Part shown: piece after piece, positions 18,918-27,161 of the stretch
Numbering within the stretch: the first letter of the stretch is position 1
How the letters are laid out: every line of letters begins with the position of its first letter
NCBI RefSeq assembly: GCF_007859935.1
Contig: NZ_SJPO01000018.1
Span: 1 to 64,000 of the forward strand
DNA length: 64,000 bases
Source of the DNA: Posidoniimonas polymericola
GTDB taxonomy: Bacteria > Planctomycetota > Planctomycetia > Pirellulales > Lacipirellulaceae
Reading direction: 5' to 3'
Translations under genes and position numbers: made by a program
The notes under the pieces: model-generated
Told to the model about the DNA's origin: nothing
Databases searched by the model: none
The model's input: only the letters and a program-made list of their open reading frames with translations

Positions 18918-20501
18918 GTGGCTGGGGTCGATCGTTCGGCGTTCCGACAGTTCCGCGCGCCGCGCGGTCAGGGGCAGTCGCTGGTCGACCCAGGCTGGGA
19001 CGAGCTCCTGCCGCTCGTGGAAGCCAACCGTCAGCTGGCCGCCGGGCTGCCGTATGACTTCGGCGGCACGCCGCTCGTCGAGCTCCGCGCCGCGGCCCGC
19101 TCCAGCCTGCTGCACGCCGCTACCGGCGCGACGGTGACCGACGCGCTCGAGCGGCCGCTGATCATGTCGGGCCACCAGCCCGAGCTGTTCCACCCGGGTG
19201 TCTGGTTCAAGAATTTCGTGCTCGACCGGCTGGCTCGGGAATCCGCGGGCCGGGCGGTAAACCTGGTCATCGACTCCGACCTGTGCCGCGCGCCGAGCAT
19301 TAGCGTCCCCACCGGCGGGGCGACCTCTCCCCGGGTCGACGCGGTCGCGTTCGACGCCGCTTCGACCCCCCTGCCCTTCGAGCAGCGCGGCGTGCTCGAC
19401 CGGTCGGTGCTCGAGTCGTTCCCCGACCGGGTCGGCGAGGCGCTGGCCGGGCTGATCGACCAGCCGCTGGTCACCGGGCTGTGGCCCCGGGTCGTCGCGG
19501 CGGTCGCCGAGGGGCAGCCGCTCGGCGCGGCGATCGGCGTCGCGCGGCACGCGCTCGAGCTCGACTGGGGGCTCGCCCACAGCGAGGCTCCGATCAGCTC
19601 GGTGTGCGACGCTTCGCCGTTTCGCTGGTTCGCACTGGACATTCTGCTCCGCCTCGACGATTTCCACCGCGCCCACAACCAGGCGCTGGCCGAGTACCGC
19701 ACCGCCCACAAGATCCGCACGCCGGCCCAGCCGATCCCCGACCTGCACCAGCGCGACGGCTGGCTCGAGGCGCCCTTCTGGGTCTGGACCGACGACCAGC
19801 CCGAGCGCCGCCCGCTGTTCGCCCGCCGCGACTCGGGCCGCCTCGTGCTCTCCGACCTGTTAGGCGGCGAGTGGCCGATCGCCGACGCGGCCAACTTCGA
19901 CTCCGGCGCCGCCCGACTGGCCGAGCTCCGCTTCCAGCACGGCGTCAAGATCCGCTCCCGCGCGCTGGTCACGACAGTGTTCGCCCGGCTGCTCTTGGCC
20001 GACGTCTTCATCCACGGCATCGGCGGCGCGAAGTACGACCAGGTCGCCGACCGGGCGGCCGAGCTGTACTTCGGCTTCGCCCCCCCGCCGCACGCCACCG
20101 CGACCGCCACGCTGCAGCTGCCGATCCCGCACGCCCCGCGGATCAGCCGCGACCGCCCCCGCGAGATCGCCGCCGAGCTCCGCGCGCTCCAGTACCACCC
20201 CGAGCGTCACCTCGAGTCGCCTCCGTCTAACGCTGCGGCGCACATCGACGCCAAACGCCGCTGGGTCCAAACCGACAAGACCCCCGCCAATGCCGCCGAG
20301 CGGCACCACGCCATCGAGTCGGCCAACGCCGCCCTGCAGCCGTTCGTCGAGCCCCGCCGCGCCGAGCTGCTCGTCGAGCAAGAGCGAACCACCGAACTGC
20401 TCCGCACCACCGCCGTGCTCGAGTCCCGCGAGTACGCCTTCTGCCTATTCCCGGCCGACTGGCTGCGCGAGCAGCTCCGCCAGGTCACGGCCCAGGCGTA
20501 G
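18918..20501 (+). CDS. Conserved planctomycete protein of unknown function (weak BshC resemblance)
   Basis: The frame opens with GTG directly after the stop codon of the glycosyltransferase gene and encodes 527 residues. Notable blocks are MSGHQPELFHPGVWFKNF (~residues 90-107), VNLVIDSDLC, and HGIGGAKYDQVADR (~366-379). The GHQPE...FHPG..KN block recalls the GQQ...TGP..T.YK block of BshC, the cysteine-adding enzyme of bacillithiol synthesis, but identity is too low for assignment by eye. The C-terminal third is helical and Arg/Glu-rich, perhaps a coiled coil. There is no signal peptide. I do not recognise a definite function. Confidence 0.7.
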   Translation: MAGVDRSAFRQFRAPRGQGQSLVDPGWDELLPLVEANRQLAAGLPYDFGGTPLVELRAAARSSLLHAATGATVTDALERPLIMSGHQPELFHPGVWFKNFVLDRLARESAGRAVNLVIDSDLCRAPSISVPTGGATSPRVDAVAFDAASTPLPFEQRGVLDRSVLESFPDRVGEALAGLIDQPLVTGLWPRVVAAVAEGQPLGAAIGVARHALELDWGLAHSEAPISSVCDASPFRWFALDILLRLDDFHRAHNQALAEYRTAHKIRTPAQPIPDLHQRDGWLEAPFWVWTDDQPERRPLFARRDSGRLVLSDLLGGEWPIADAANFDSGAARLAELRFQHGVKIRSRALVTTVFARLLLADVFIHGIGGAKYDQVADRAAELYFGFAPPPHATATATLQLPIPHAPRISRDRPREIAAELRALQYHPERHLESPPSNAAAHIDAKRRWVQTDKTPANAAERHHAIESANAALQPFVEPRRAELLVEQERTTELLRTTAVLESREYAFCLFPADWLREQLRQVTAQA

Positions 20502-20799
20502 TGCGTGCCGTAATGACACCCCATTAGCCGCGGGGCGCCAGTCGCCGGTTTGGGATTGCGCTCTCGGAAGCCGAACGCCAAGACGGGCAAGCCGTTGGAT
20601 TCCACCGCGCTAGCGCGTCGTGAGTACAGCGTTCCAGATCGCATCCGTCAAGCTATTAATAGTCGGTCGTGGTGACTAGACTCGAGGGTGCCCATTCAAA
20701 TTTTTGATTCGCCGGCGTCTCACCGGCACAGCACGGGTGAGACGACCGCTTGCCACATGCGTCGCTCGGTTAGACGCCTCTTACAGTTAGTACAGCCAA
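20502..20799. other. 298-bp intergenic region before the repeat protein
   Basis: AT-richer than its surroundings (CTATTAATAGTCGG, CAAATTTTTGATTCG). It probably carries the promoter of the following secreted protein, but no clear -35/-10 pair is assignable. Confidence 0.35.
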
Positions 20800-22365
20800 A
20801 TGAAGACCGTGTTGTGTTCTTGGGCAATCGCCGCCACGTGGATCTTGTTGAACGCGTGTGTCAGTCCCGGCTTCGCCGCGATCAACTCGTCTGGAGACGT
20901 GATTCCAGCGGATCTAGATGCGGGGGCCTCGCTCACGGTCGGCAACACCGGTGCAGGAGCTCTCGGCATTGATGAGGGGAGTCAGTTGTACTCTGGCACC
21001 AGTTGCATAGCGCGTTCGCCTGGCGCGCAAGGCGCCGTGACAGTCGTCGGCCCGGACTCCAGGTGGGAGAATGGCTGGCTCGTTGTCGGCGACGAAGGGG
21101 ACGCGACGCTGGACGTCAACTCGGGCGGACTTGTTGCGACTCGGTCTGGCGCTTACATCGCCGCCGCCGCCGGATCAACAAGCTCGGCTGCGGTTGCTGG
21201 CGCCGGATCGCTGTGGGAGATGGCCACCTTTTTCAGGATCGGCAATGGGGGCTACGGCGCCCTAACCGTTTCGGCCGGCGGTCGGGTGGTCAACGGTTTT
21301 GGCAGCTCCCTTGGGACCAACTTAGGTGGAATCGGCCTGGCGACCGTCACCGGGGCGGGCTCGGAGTGGGACGCCGGCAGTGCGCTTCGAGTCGGCGAGG
21401 ACGGCGTCGGGACCCTGCTCATTGAAGCAGGGGGGCAGGTCGTTAGCGGGACCAGCGACCTGGGGAGTAGCGTCGGGTCGATGGGCAGCGTGCGGGTCAC
21501 CGGCGCCGGATCTAGCTGGACAATCACTCCCCGAAGCACGCTCGCCGATCCGCTGTCGATCGGCCACGACGGCCGCGGCGCGCTGACCATCGACTCGGGG
21601 GCGCAGGTGAGCAGCCGGGTCAGCTACATCGGGGAGCAGCCTGGCTCTACAGGGGCGGTGGTGATTGCCGGCGCGGGGTCGGTGTGGAACAGCCGCTACG
21701 AGTTGTCGGTTGGCCTGGATGGCGATGGGGAGCTAACCATAGAGTCGGGAGGGCGCAAGAACAGCCGTTCGGGGACGCTCGGCCATTCGACCAACGCGGT
21801 AGGCGCCGCGACGGTCACCGGTGTGGGGTCGCAGTGGAACAACGACCGCTCACTCGAGGTCGGAATTAACGGGCGCGGCGAACTCTGGATTTCTAGAGGC
21901 GGGCTCGTGAGCGTTGGCGACCGGCTGAGCGTCGACCAGGACCACGACGGCGACAGCCGTATCTATTTATCGAGTGGGGGGATGCTGGCCCTGCGGGGCC
22001 GAACCGACAGTTCCCTCGAGCATTTCTCAGACGCGATCAGCGGGTCCGAAGCAATCCGGTTCTGGGACAAGTCGCTAGCTGACTGGGCGCCGCTGGCGAC
22101 CGCGACCTACGGAGTCGATTACTCCCTGGACTACCTGATCTCGGGCGATCTCGCCGGCTTCACGCTGCTAACTGTCGGCGACGTGTCAGACCCCGTTCCG
22201 GCGCCGAGTGGCGTCGCGTTGCTAGCCGCGGTTATCCCCGCATGCGGAACTCGGCGGTTTAGCCGCCAGCAATGCCGACGCACGTTGGCCTCGTCTCCTG
22301 ATTGGAAAGAGAATCGCGGAGACGCCGACGATGCGAATAGGCGTCGTGGCAGGTATCCCGGGTAA
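20800..22365 (+). CDS. Secreted T5SS/PEP-CTERM-associated repeat protein
   Basis: The 521-residue product has a signal peptide (residues 1-26, ending SPGFA). The body is made of ~10 repeats with the pattern VTGAGSxW..LxVGxxGxGxLTIxxGG, with related units every ~40-60 residues, matching the T5SS/PEP-CTERM-associated repeat family predicted to form a beta-solenoid. Near residue 465 a sorting-tail-like segment VPAPSGVALLAAVIPACG-TRR appears. It reads PAP where the PEP-CTERM consensus has PEP, and the hydrophobic stretch is short. About 35 charged residues follow where such proteins normally end, so the tail may have suffered a frameshift or stop loss. It is predicted to be an extracellular or surface protein. 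Confidence 0.8.
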   Translation: MKTVLCSWAIAATWILLNACVSPGFAAINSSGDVIPADLDAGASLTVGNTGAGALGIDEGSQLYSGTSCIARSPGAQGAVTVVGPDSRWENGWLVVGDEGDATLDVNSGGLVATRSGAYIAAAAGSTSSAAVAGAGSLWEMATFFRIGNGGYGALTVSAGGRVVNGFGSSLGTNLGGIGLATVTGAGSEWDAGSALRVGEDGVGTLLIEAGGQVVSGTSDLGSSVGSMGSVRVTGAGSSWTITPRSTLADPLSIGHDGRGALTIDSGAQVSSRVSYIGEQPGSTGAVVIAGAGSVWNSRYELSVGLDGDGELTIESGGRKNSRSGTLGHSTNAVGAATVTGVGSQWNNDRSLEVGINGRGELWISRGGLVSVGDRLSVDQDHDGDSRIYLSSGGMLALRGRTDSSLEHFSDAISGSEAIRFWDKSLADWAPLATATYGVDYSLDYLISGDLAGFTLLTVGDVSDPVPAPSGVALLAAVIPACGTRRFSRQQCRRTLASSPDWKENRGDADDANRRRGRYPG

Positions 22366-22387
22366 TGCCGTCTGTCGACTCGTCTGC

Positions 22388-23530
22388 CTAGAACCGGCAG
22401 ATCGCCGCCACGTCACCCTTCACCGGCATGTTGTCCGGCGAGCACACCAGCACATCGCCGCCGGTGCGGAGCGTTTCGACGCCGGCGTGGGCCAGCTCAG
22501 CGCTCCGCTCTTCGGAGGCGGTCTCGTGGTGCTGCATCGCCGCTTCGGAGAAGACGAGCGTCTGCAGGCGCCCCTGCTCGGCGTGCTTGCAGATGGCGGA
22601 CAGGTCGTCGGTCGCCAGGTCGCGTGACGCGGCCAGGCCGTACTTCTCGCTCAGTTCGCTCCAACGGGTCGCGTAGTGCGGACGCACGATCTCCCACGCC
22701 GGGTCGTGCAGCTCGTCGGCTGACGCTTCGTCGGGGTTGCGTGTGAGCGGCTCGTCGAGCAGACCGCGGTAGTCGCACGCCTCGCGGAAGATCGGGAATA
22801 GGTAGCCCACGCCGGCGAACAGGAGCGGCGTCGGCGAGCCGGTCTGCTCGCCCGCCAAGACCTTCGAGAGGGGCGTCGCGAGTCGATGGAAGAACTGCAG
22901 CAGCTCCTTCTTCTGGTCCTCGCCCTCACCGCCGCCGTGCCCGTGGTAGACCGGATCGCCCCCCGAGGCGCCGGCCTGCGCGGTCGAGTGGTACTGCAGG
23001 GCGGACTGGTACTCGTCGATGTTCAAGGCATCGCGGAGGTCGTCGGGCAGCAGGTCGGTTTCGATTTCGGAAAGCTGACGCGAATCGCCCTCGAACAGAC
23101 GCACCTTGTTCTGGCTGACCGCCAGCAGGTAGAAGCGGCCGTCAGACTGCAGCGAGCGGAGCAGCGGGTTGAGGAAGTACTGCTCGGCAGCGAGCACAAA
23201 CTCGGGCGTCGGGCCGTGCAGCCGGAACGCCTGGGCGCCGTCGGAGTTGAGCAGCACGGCGAGGCCATCGGTCGAGTACCGCCAGAAGTCGGTGTCGGCG
23301 TTATCTGGGAGTTCGGCCAGCGGCGCCAGCAGCTGCTGGCGTTTGTCGTGGTCAAGGCCACGCTTGGCGAGCTGTTCGTCGGCTTCTTTGAGCAGGTTCT
23401 TCAGCCGGATCGGGTCCTGCTGCGTCTCGCGGCCGGCGCGGTGCGTCGGCATGTAGAGCGACACACACGGCGACGCCTCGTTGTCGGCCAGGGCGATGAT
23501 GTCGGTTTGCTGAACGGTCTTGGGTTGCAC
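22388..23530 (-). CDS. baeRF-family protein (bacterial archaeo-eukaryotic release factor-like)
   Basis: I chose the GTG at 23530 because AAGGAG (23538-23543) precedes it by seven bases; an upstream ATG would add 14 residues and overrun this site. The 380-residue product starts VQPKTVQQTDI and has the baeRF layout: CVSLYMPTHRAGRETQQDP near the N-terminus, a middle domain with YLLAVSQNKVRLFEGD, and the C-terminal end CSPDNMPVKGDVAAICRF typical of the family. These proteins resemble the eRF1/Pelota fold and are thought to act on stalled ribosomes or in stress response, but few have been tested. The His/Gly-rich loop (VYHGHGGGEGEDQ) is typical too. It appears monocistronic. Confidence 0.85.
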   Translation of the reverse strand: MQPKTVQQTDIIALADNEASPCVSLYMPTHRAGRETQQDPIRLKNLLKEADEQLAKRGLDHDKRQQLLAPLAELPDNADTDFWRYSTDGLAVLLNSDGAQAFRLHGPTPEFVLAAEQYFLNPLLRSLQSDGRFYLLAVSQNKVRLFEGDSRQLSEIETDLLPDDLRDALNIDEYQSALQYHSTAQAGASGGDPVYHGHGGGEGEDQKKELLQFFHRLATPLSKVLAGEQTGSPTPLLFAGVGYLFPIFREACDYRGLLDEPLTRNPDEASADELHDPAWEIVRPHYATRWSELSEKYGLAASRDLATDDLSAICKHAEQGRLQTLVFSEAAMQHHETASEERSAELAHAGVETLRTGGDVLVCSPDNMPVKGDVAAICRF

Positions 23531-23537
23531 GGCGATG

Positions 23538-23543
23538 CTCCTT
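23538..23543 (-). promoter_or_regulatory. Ribosome-binding site deciding the baeRF start
   Basis: AAGGAG on the minus strand, seven bases before the GTG at 23530. It makes the GTG more likely than the ATG at 23572. Confidence 0.6.
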
Positions 23544-23866
23544 CGTTCGGTATGATTGGTAGCGGCGCCCAAGAGTGGGGCCGCTAGTCGCTTGCTGCGT
23601 AGGGCTGACGCCCGTCTGGCGTTACCAAAGGCAAACGGGGCGCCACCCAGCAGAGGGACCTACCCCGCAAGGGTTTGCGACGCAGCACGCGAAGCATGTT
23701 GGGTGGTGAGCGACCAACCCGGGCGGTCAACGCCCGCCACGCGCGACGCGTGCTGGCAGCGGACGATGAGATGAGAACCGCCAAGACGCCAAGGCCGCCA
23801 AGTGGCGTGGCCAACGCCGTTCCGTGGGAGGCCTCTCCGGGCCCGATTCCGCGCGAAGGGCCTGAG
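23544..23866. other. Gene-free stretch between baeRF and pntB genes
   Basis: No coding frame is supported. The stretch holds a fragment of a widespread intergenic repeat (23773-23802), listed separately. Confidence 0.4.
23773..23802. repeat. CCGCCAAGACGCCAAGG-type dispersed intergenic repeat
   Basis: The run GAACCGCCAAGACGCC followed by AAGGCCGCCAAG has the six/nine-base periodicity of a repeat that I recall from spurious translations (NRQDAKxAK) in many environmental bacteria. Only one clear copy is present in the window. Confidence 0.45.
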
Positions 23867-25276
23867 TTACAGCGCCCCGACCAACGCGTTCATCGTGTTG
23901 TGGGCGTCGCCGAAGAGCATGTGGGTGTTGTCGTAGTAGAACAGCGGGTTGTCGACGCCCGCGTAGCCGGCGGAGCGGCCGCGCTTGAGCATCACCACGC
24001 GGTCGGCCTCCCAGACCTCGAGGACCGGCATGCCGGCGATCGGGCTATTCGGGTCGGTCAGGGCGCTAGGGTTCACGATGTCGTTGGCGCCGATCACGAG
24101 GACGACGTCGGTCTGGGGCAGGTCGTCGTTGATCTCGTCCATCTCGAGGACGATGTCGTAGGGGACGCTGGCCTCGGCGAGCAGCACGTTCATGTGGCCC
24201 GGCAGCCGGCCGGCGACCGGGTGGATCGCGAAGCGGACGTTCACCCCCTTGGCCCGCAGCTTGTCGCTTACCTCGCGGACGGCGTGCTGCGCCCGGGCGA
24301 CCGCCATGCCGTAGCCGGGCACGATCACCACGCTCTTGGCGTGCTGCAGCTCGTCGGCCAGCTCGGCGACCGTGGTCTCGGTGATTGTGCCGGTCTGCTC
24401 GGCGGCCTCGCCGCTGCCGGCGGTTGGGGCGGGGGCGGCGCCGAAGCCGCCGAACACGACGTTCACGATCGAGCGGTTCATCGCCTTGCACATGACGTAG
24501 CTGAGGATGGCTCCCGACGCGCCGACCAGGGCGCCGGTGACGATCAAGAGGTCATTGGAGAGCATGAAGCCGGCCGCAGCCGCGGTCCAGCCGGAGTAGC
24601 TGTTGAGCAGCGACACCACCACCGGCATGTCGGCCCCGCCGATGGCGGCCACCAGGTGGTAGCCGAGAAAGAGCGCGATCGCGGTGGCGATCACGAGCGG
24701 CAGGACCCCGTCGGCGATCACCGGGCCGGCGACCAGCACAAAGTAGACGCCGATCGCCAGGCTGCCCACCACCGCGGCCAGGTTGAGCAGGTGCCGGCCG
24801 GGCAGCAAGAGCGGGCGGCCGGACAGCTTGCCGCACAGCTTGCCGAAGGCGACCAGCGAGCCGGTGAACGTGATCGCGCCGATCCAGACCGCCAGGTAGA
24901 TCTCGGTCAGGTGGATACGGACGCCGATGACGGTCTCGCCGTGTTCGCCGAAGTAGCTCGCGAAGCCAACCAGCACCGCCGCCGCGCCGACAAAGCTGTG
25001 CAGGAGCGCGACCAGCTCGGGCATCGAGGTCATCGCCACGCGGGCGGCCATCACCGCGCCGATCGCGGCGCCGATGAGCACTGCGATCCCGACGTACACC
25101 AGCCCCTGGCTAGTGATCTGGTGCGAGGTCATCGTCGCGCCGACGGCGATCGCCATGCCGATGATGCCGTACAGGTTGCCGCGCCGGGCGGTCTCCTGGC
25201 TGCTGAGCCCCTTGAGGCTCAGGATGAACAGCACCGCGGCGACAAGGTACGGGATGGAAAGGAGAACCTGGTCCAA
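23867..25276 (-). CDS. pntB: NAD(P) transhydrogenase, beta subunit (proton-translocating)
   Basis: The TTG at 25276 is preferred as start: it gives (M)[16 protein letters not shown], aligning with known PntB N-termini and a 469-residue protein of normal length; the open frame upstream runs into intergenic repeat DNA. No strong ribosome-binding site supports it, so the start is uncertain. About eight or nine membrane segments fill residues 1-265, then the cytoplasmic NADP(H)-binding domain III follows, with [35 protein letters not shown] and [17 protein letters not shown]. With PntA it couples hydride transfer from NADH to NADP+ to proton entry, supplying NADPH. Confidence 0.93.
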   Translation of the reverse strand: MDQVLLSIPYLVAAVLFILSLKGLSSQETARRGNLYGIIGMAIAVGATMTSHQITSQGLVYVGIAVLIGAAIGAVMAARVAMTSMPELVALLHSFVGAAAVLVGFASYFGEHGETVIGVRIHLTEIYLAVWIGAITFTGSLVAFGKLCGKLSGRPLLLPGRHLLNLAAVVGSLAIGVYFVLVAGPVIADGVLPLVIATAIALFLGYHLVAAIGGADMPVVVSLLNSYSGWTAAAAGFMLSNDLLIVTGALVGASGAILSYVMCKAMNRSIVNVVFGGFGAAPAPTAGSGEAAEQTGTITETTVAELADELQHAKSVVIVPGYGMAVARAQHAVREVSDKLRAKGVNVRFAIHPVAGRLPGHMNVLLAEASVPYDIVLEMDEINDDLPQTDVVLVIGANDIVNPSALTDPNSPIAGMPVLEVWEADRVVMLKRGRSAGYAGVDNPLFYYDNTHMLFGDAHNTMNALVGAL

Positions 25277-25320
25277 GGTGGTATCGCGTGGTTGGAGGGG
25301 GCCGATTGGGGAATGCGGAT

Positions 25321-25377
25321 TTCGGATTGCGGATTCAGCCAGGGCCGGCATTGCGACGAGACAACCCGCAATCCGAA
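25321..25377. repeat. Inverted repeat between pntA and pntB (GCGGATT-type repeat)
   Basis: TTCGGATTGCGG at 25321-25332 pairs perfectly with CCGCAATCCGAA at 25366-25377 across a 33-base loop; further GCGGATT/AATCCGC units lie on each side (25315-25320, 25384-25390). It sits in the 121-base spacer of the pnt operon. The GGATTGCGGATT motif is a dispersed repeat I recall from many genomes. It could lower expression of pntB relative to pntA or protect mRNA ends. Confidence 0.6.
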
Positions 25378-25397
25378 GTCCCCAATCCGCAGCCAGC

Positions 25398-26987
25398 TCA
25401 TCCTCTTCTGAACATCTTGAGCATGCGCTGGGTCACCAGGAAACCGCCGGCGACGTTGATCATCGCCAGCAGGATGGCGACCAGGCCGAGCGCGACCGCC
25501 GGGGTGAAGCCCGCCTCGCCGAGCGAGCCGCCGGTCAGCAGGCCGCCGACGATGATGATGCCGCTGATCGCGTTGGTGACCGCCATCAGCGGCGTGTGCA
25601 GCGCCGCCGAGACGTTCCAGATCACGTGCCAGCCGACGATGCACGCCATCACGAACACGGTCAGGTGCTGGACGAACTGCTGGGCCTCGCCGCCGGTGGC
25701 GCCGGGCGCCTCGTGCAGCTGGAACCGCATGTACAGCCAGACCGCGGCGAGCAGCAGCCCGGCGCCGATCATCACCGCGTCGAGCGGCGAGCGGCGGTCG
25801 TCGGCAGGAGCGGCCGCCTCGGTGGGCTTGGCCGCAGGTTTCGCCGGCGGCGCGGCGGCGGGCGTGGGGGCAGGCAGGGGTGGCGGCGGCCAGGTGACCG
25901 CGCCGTCATGCGTGACGGTGATCGCCCGGGTGACGGTGTCGTCCATGTCGATCTGCGGCTCGGCTCCGCCGAGGTGCTTGATCAGGTTGACCATCACGTT
26001 GGCGTACAGCGCGCTGGCGGTGTCGGCCATGCGGCTCACCAGGTCGGTGTAGCCGATCACGGTGACGCCGTGGGTCTGGATCTTCTGGCCGGGCTCGGTG
26101 TACTCGCAGTTGCCCCCCTGCTCGCCCGCCAGGTCGACCACCACCGAGCCGGGCTTCATCAGCTCGACCATGTCCTTCAGCCACAGCTTGGGCGCCGGCT
26201 TGCCGGGGATCAGCGCGGTGGTGATGACGATGTCGACTTCCTGGGCCTGCGCGCGGAACAGGGCGAACTCGGCGTCGAGGAACGCCTGCGAGACCTCCTT
26301 GGCGTAGCCGCCGGCGCCCTCGCCCGACTCCTCGATCTCGACCGTCAGGAACTCGCCGCCGAGGCTCTCGACCTGCTCCTTGGTGGCGGGCCGGGTGTCG
26401 AACGCGCGGACCACGGCGCCCAGGCCCTTGGCGGCGCCCACGGCGGCCAGGCCCGCGACGCCGGCGCCGATCACCAGCACCTTGGCCGGGGGCAGCCGGC
26501 CCGCGGCGGTCATCTGGCCGCCGAAGAAGCGGCCGAAGTTGCTGGCCGCCTCGACCACGGCGCGGTAGCCGGCGATGTTGGCCATCGCGCTGAGGGTGTC
26601 CATCGACTGGGCGCGGGTGATCCGCGGCACCGCCTCGAGGGCCAGGGCGGTGACCCCCTTGGCCGCTAGCTTGGCGAGCAGCTCGCCGTTCTGGGCCGGC
26701 TGCAGATAGCAGGCCAGCAGGTCCCCTTTCTCCAGCAGCTCGACTTCGGCGTCGGACGGCGGGCGGACCTTGAGGACCAGCTCGGCGTCGAACCACAAGG
26801 GCTGCGTGTGGTCGGTCACCTCGGCCCCGGCGTCGCGGTAGGCGTCGTCGGTGAAGCCGGCGGCCTCGCCGGCGCCGGACTCGATAGCCACTGAGTGGCC
26901 CAGCTTCAGCAGGGCCCGGACAGAATCGGGCGACGCGGCGACGCGTCGTTCTCCCGGGGCGGTTTCTCTGGGGATCGCGATTCGCAC
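25398..26987 (-). CDS. pntA: NAD(P) transhydrogenase, alpha subunit (full-length)
   Basis: The 529-residue protein starts [20 protein letters not shown] as PntA proteins do. Residues ~1-380 form the NAD(H)-binding domain I ([39 protein letters not shown]). An Ala/Pro-rich linker at ~395-425 follows, then about four membrane segments to the end ([20 protein letters not shown]). The alpha1 and alpha2 parts, split into two genes in some bacteria, are fused here as in E. coli. pntB lies downstream, separated by a repeat-bearing spacer. Confidence 0.94.
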   Translation of the reverse strand: MRIAIPRETAPGERRVAASPDSVRALLKLGHSVAIESGAGEAAGFTDDAYRDAGAEVTDHTQPLWFDAELVLKVRPPSDAEVELLEKGDLLACYLQPAQNGELLAKLAAKGVTALALEAVPRITRAQSMDTLSAMANIAGYRAVVEAASNFGRFFGGQMTAAGRLPPAKVLVIGAGVAGLAAVGAAKGLGAVVRAFDTRPATKEQVESLGGEFLTVEIEESGEGAGGYAKEVSQAFLDAEFALFRAQAQEVDIVITTALIPGKPAPKLWLKDMVELMKPGSVVVDLAGEQGGNCEYTEPGQKIQTHGVTVIGYTDLVSRMADTASALYANVMVNLIKHLGGAEPQIDMDDTVTRAITVTHDGAVTWPPPPLPAPTPAAAPPAKPAAKPTEAAAPADDRRSPLDAVMIGAGLLLAAVWLYMRFQLHEAPGATGGEAQQFVQHLTVFVMACIVGWHVIWNVSAALHTPLMAVTNAISGIIIVGGLLTGGSLGEAGFTPAVALGLVAILLAMINVAGGFLVTQRMLKMFRRG

Positions 26988-27161
26988 GACGAGGGCCCGC
27001 GTCTGTAGGGAGGATGAATGCCTTGGGTGAATTACTCAGGATAACGCTCGCCGCAAGCGCTGTCACCGGCGCCTTTGCGTTGTGAGCTTCGCGCCGTTGC
27101 GGCCCCAGCGCACAATGCAGGGACCCCGAACGCCCCGCAACCCACCGGCAGGACGCTTCCG

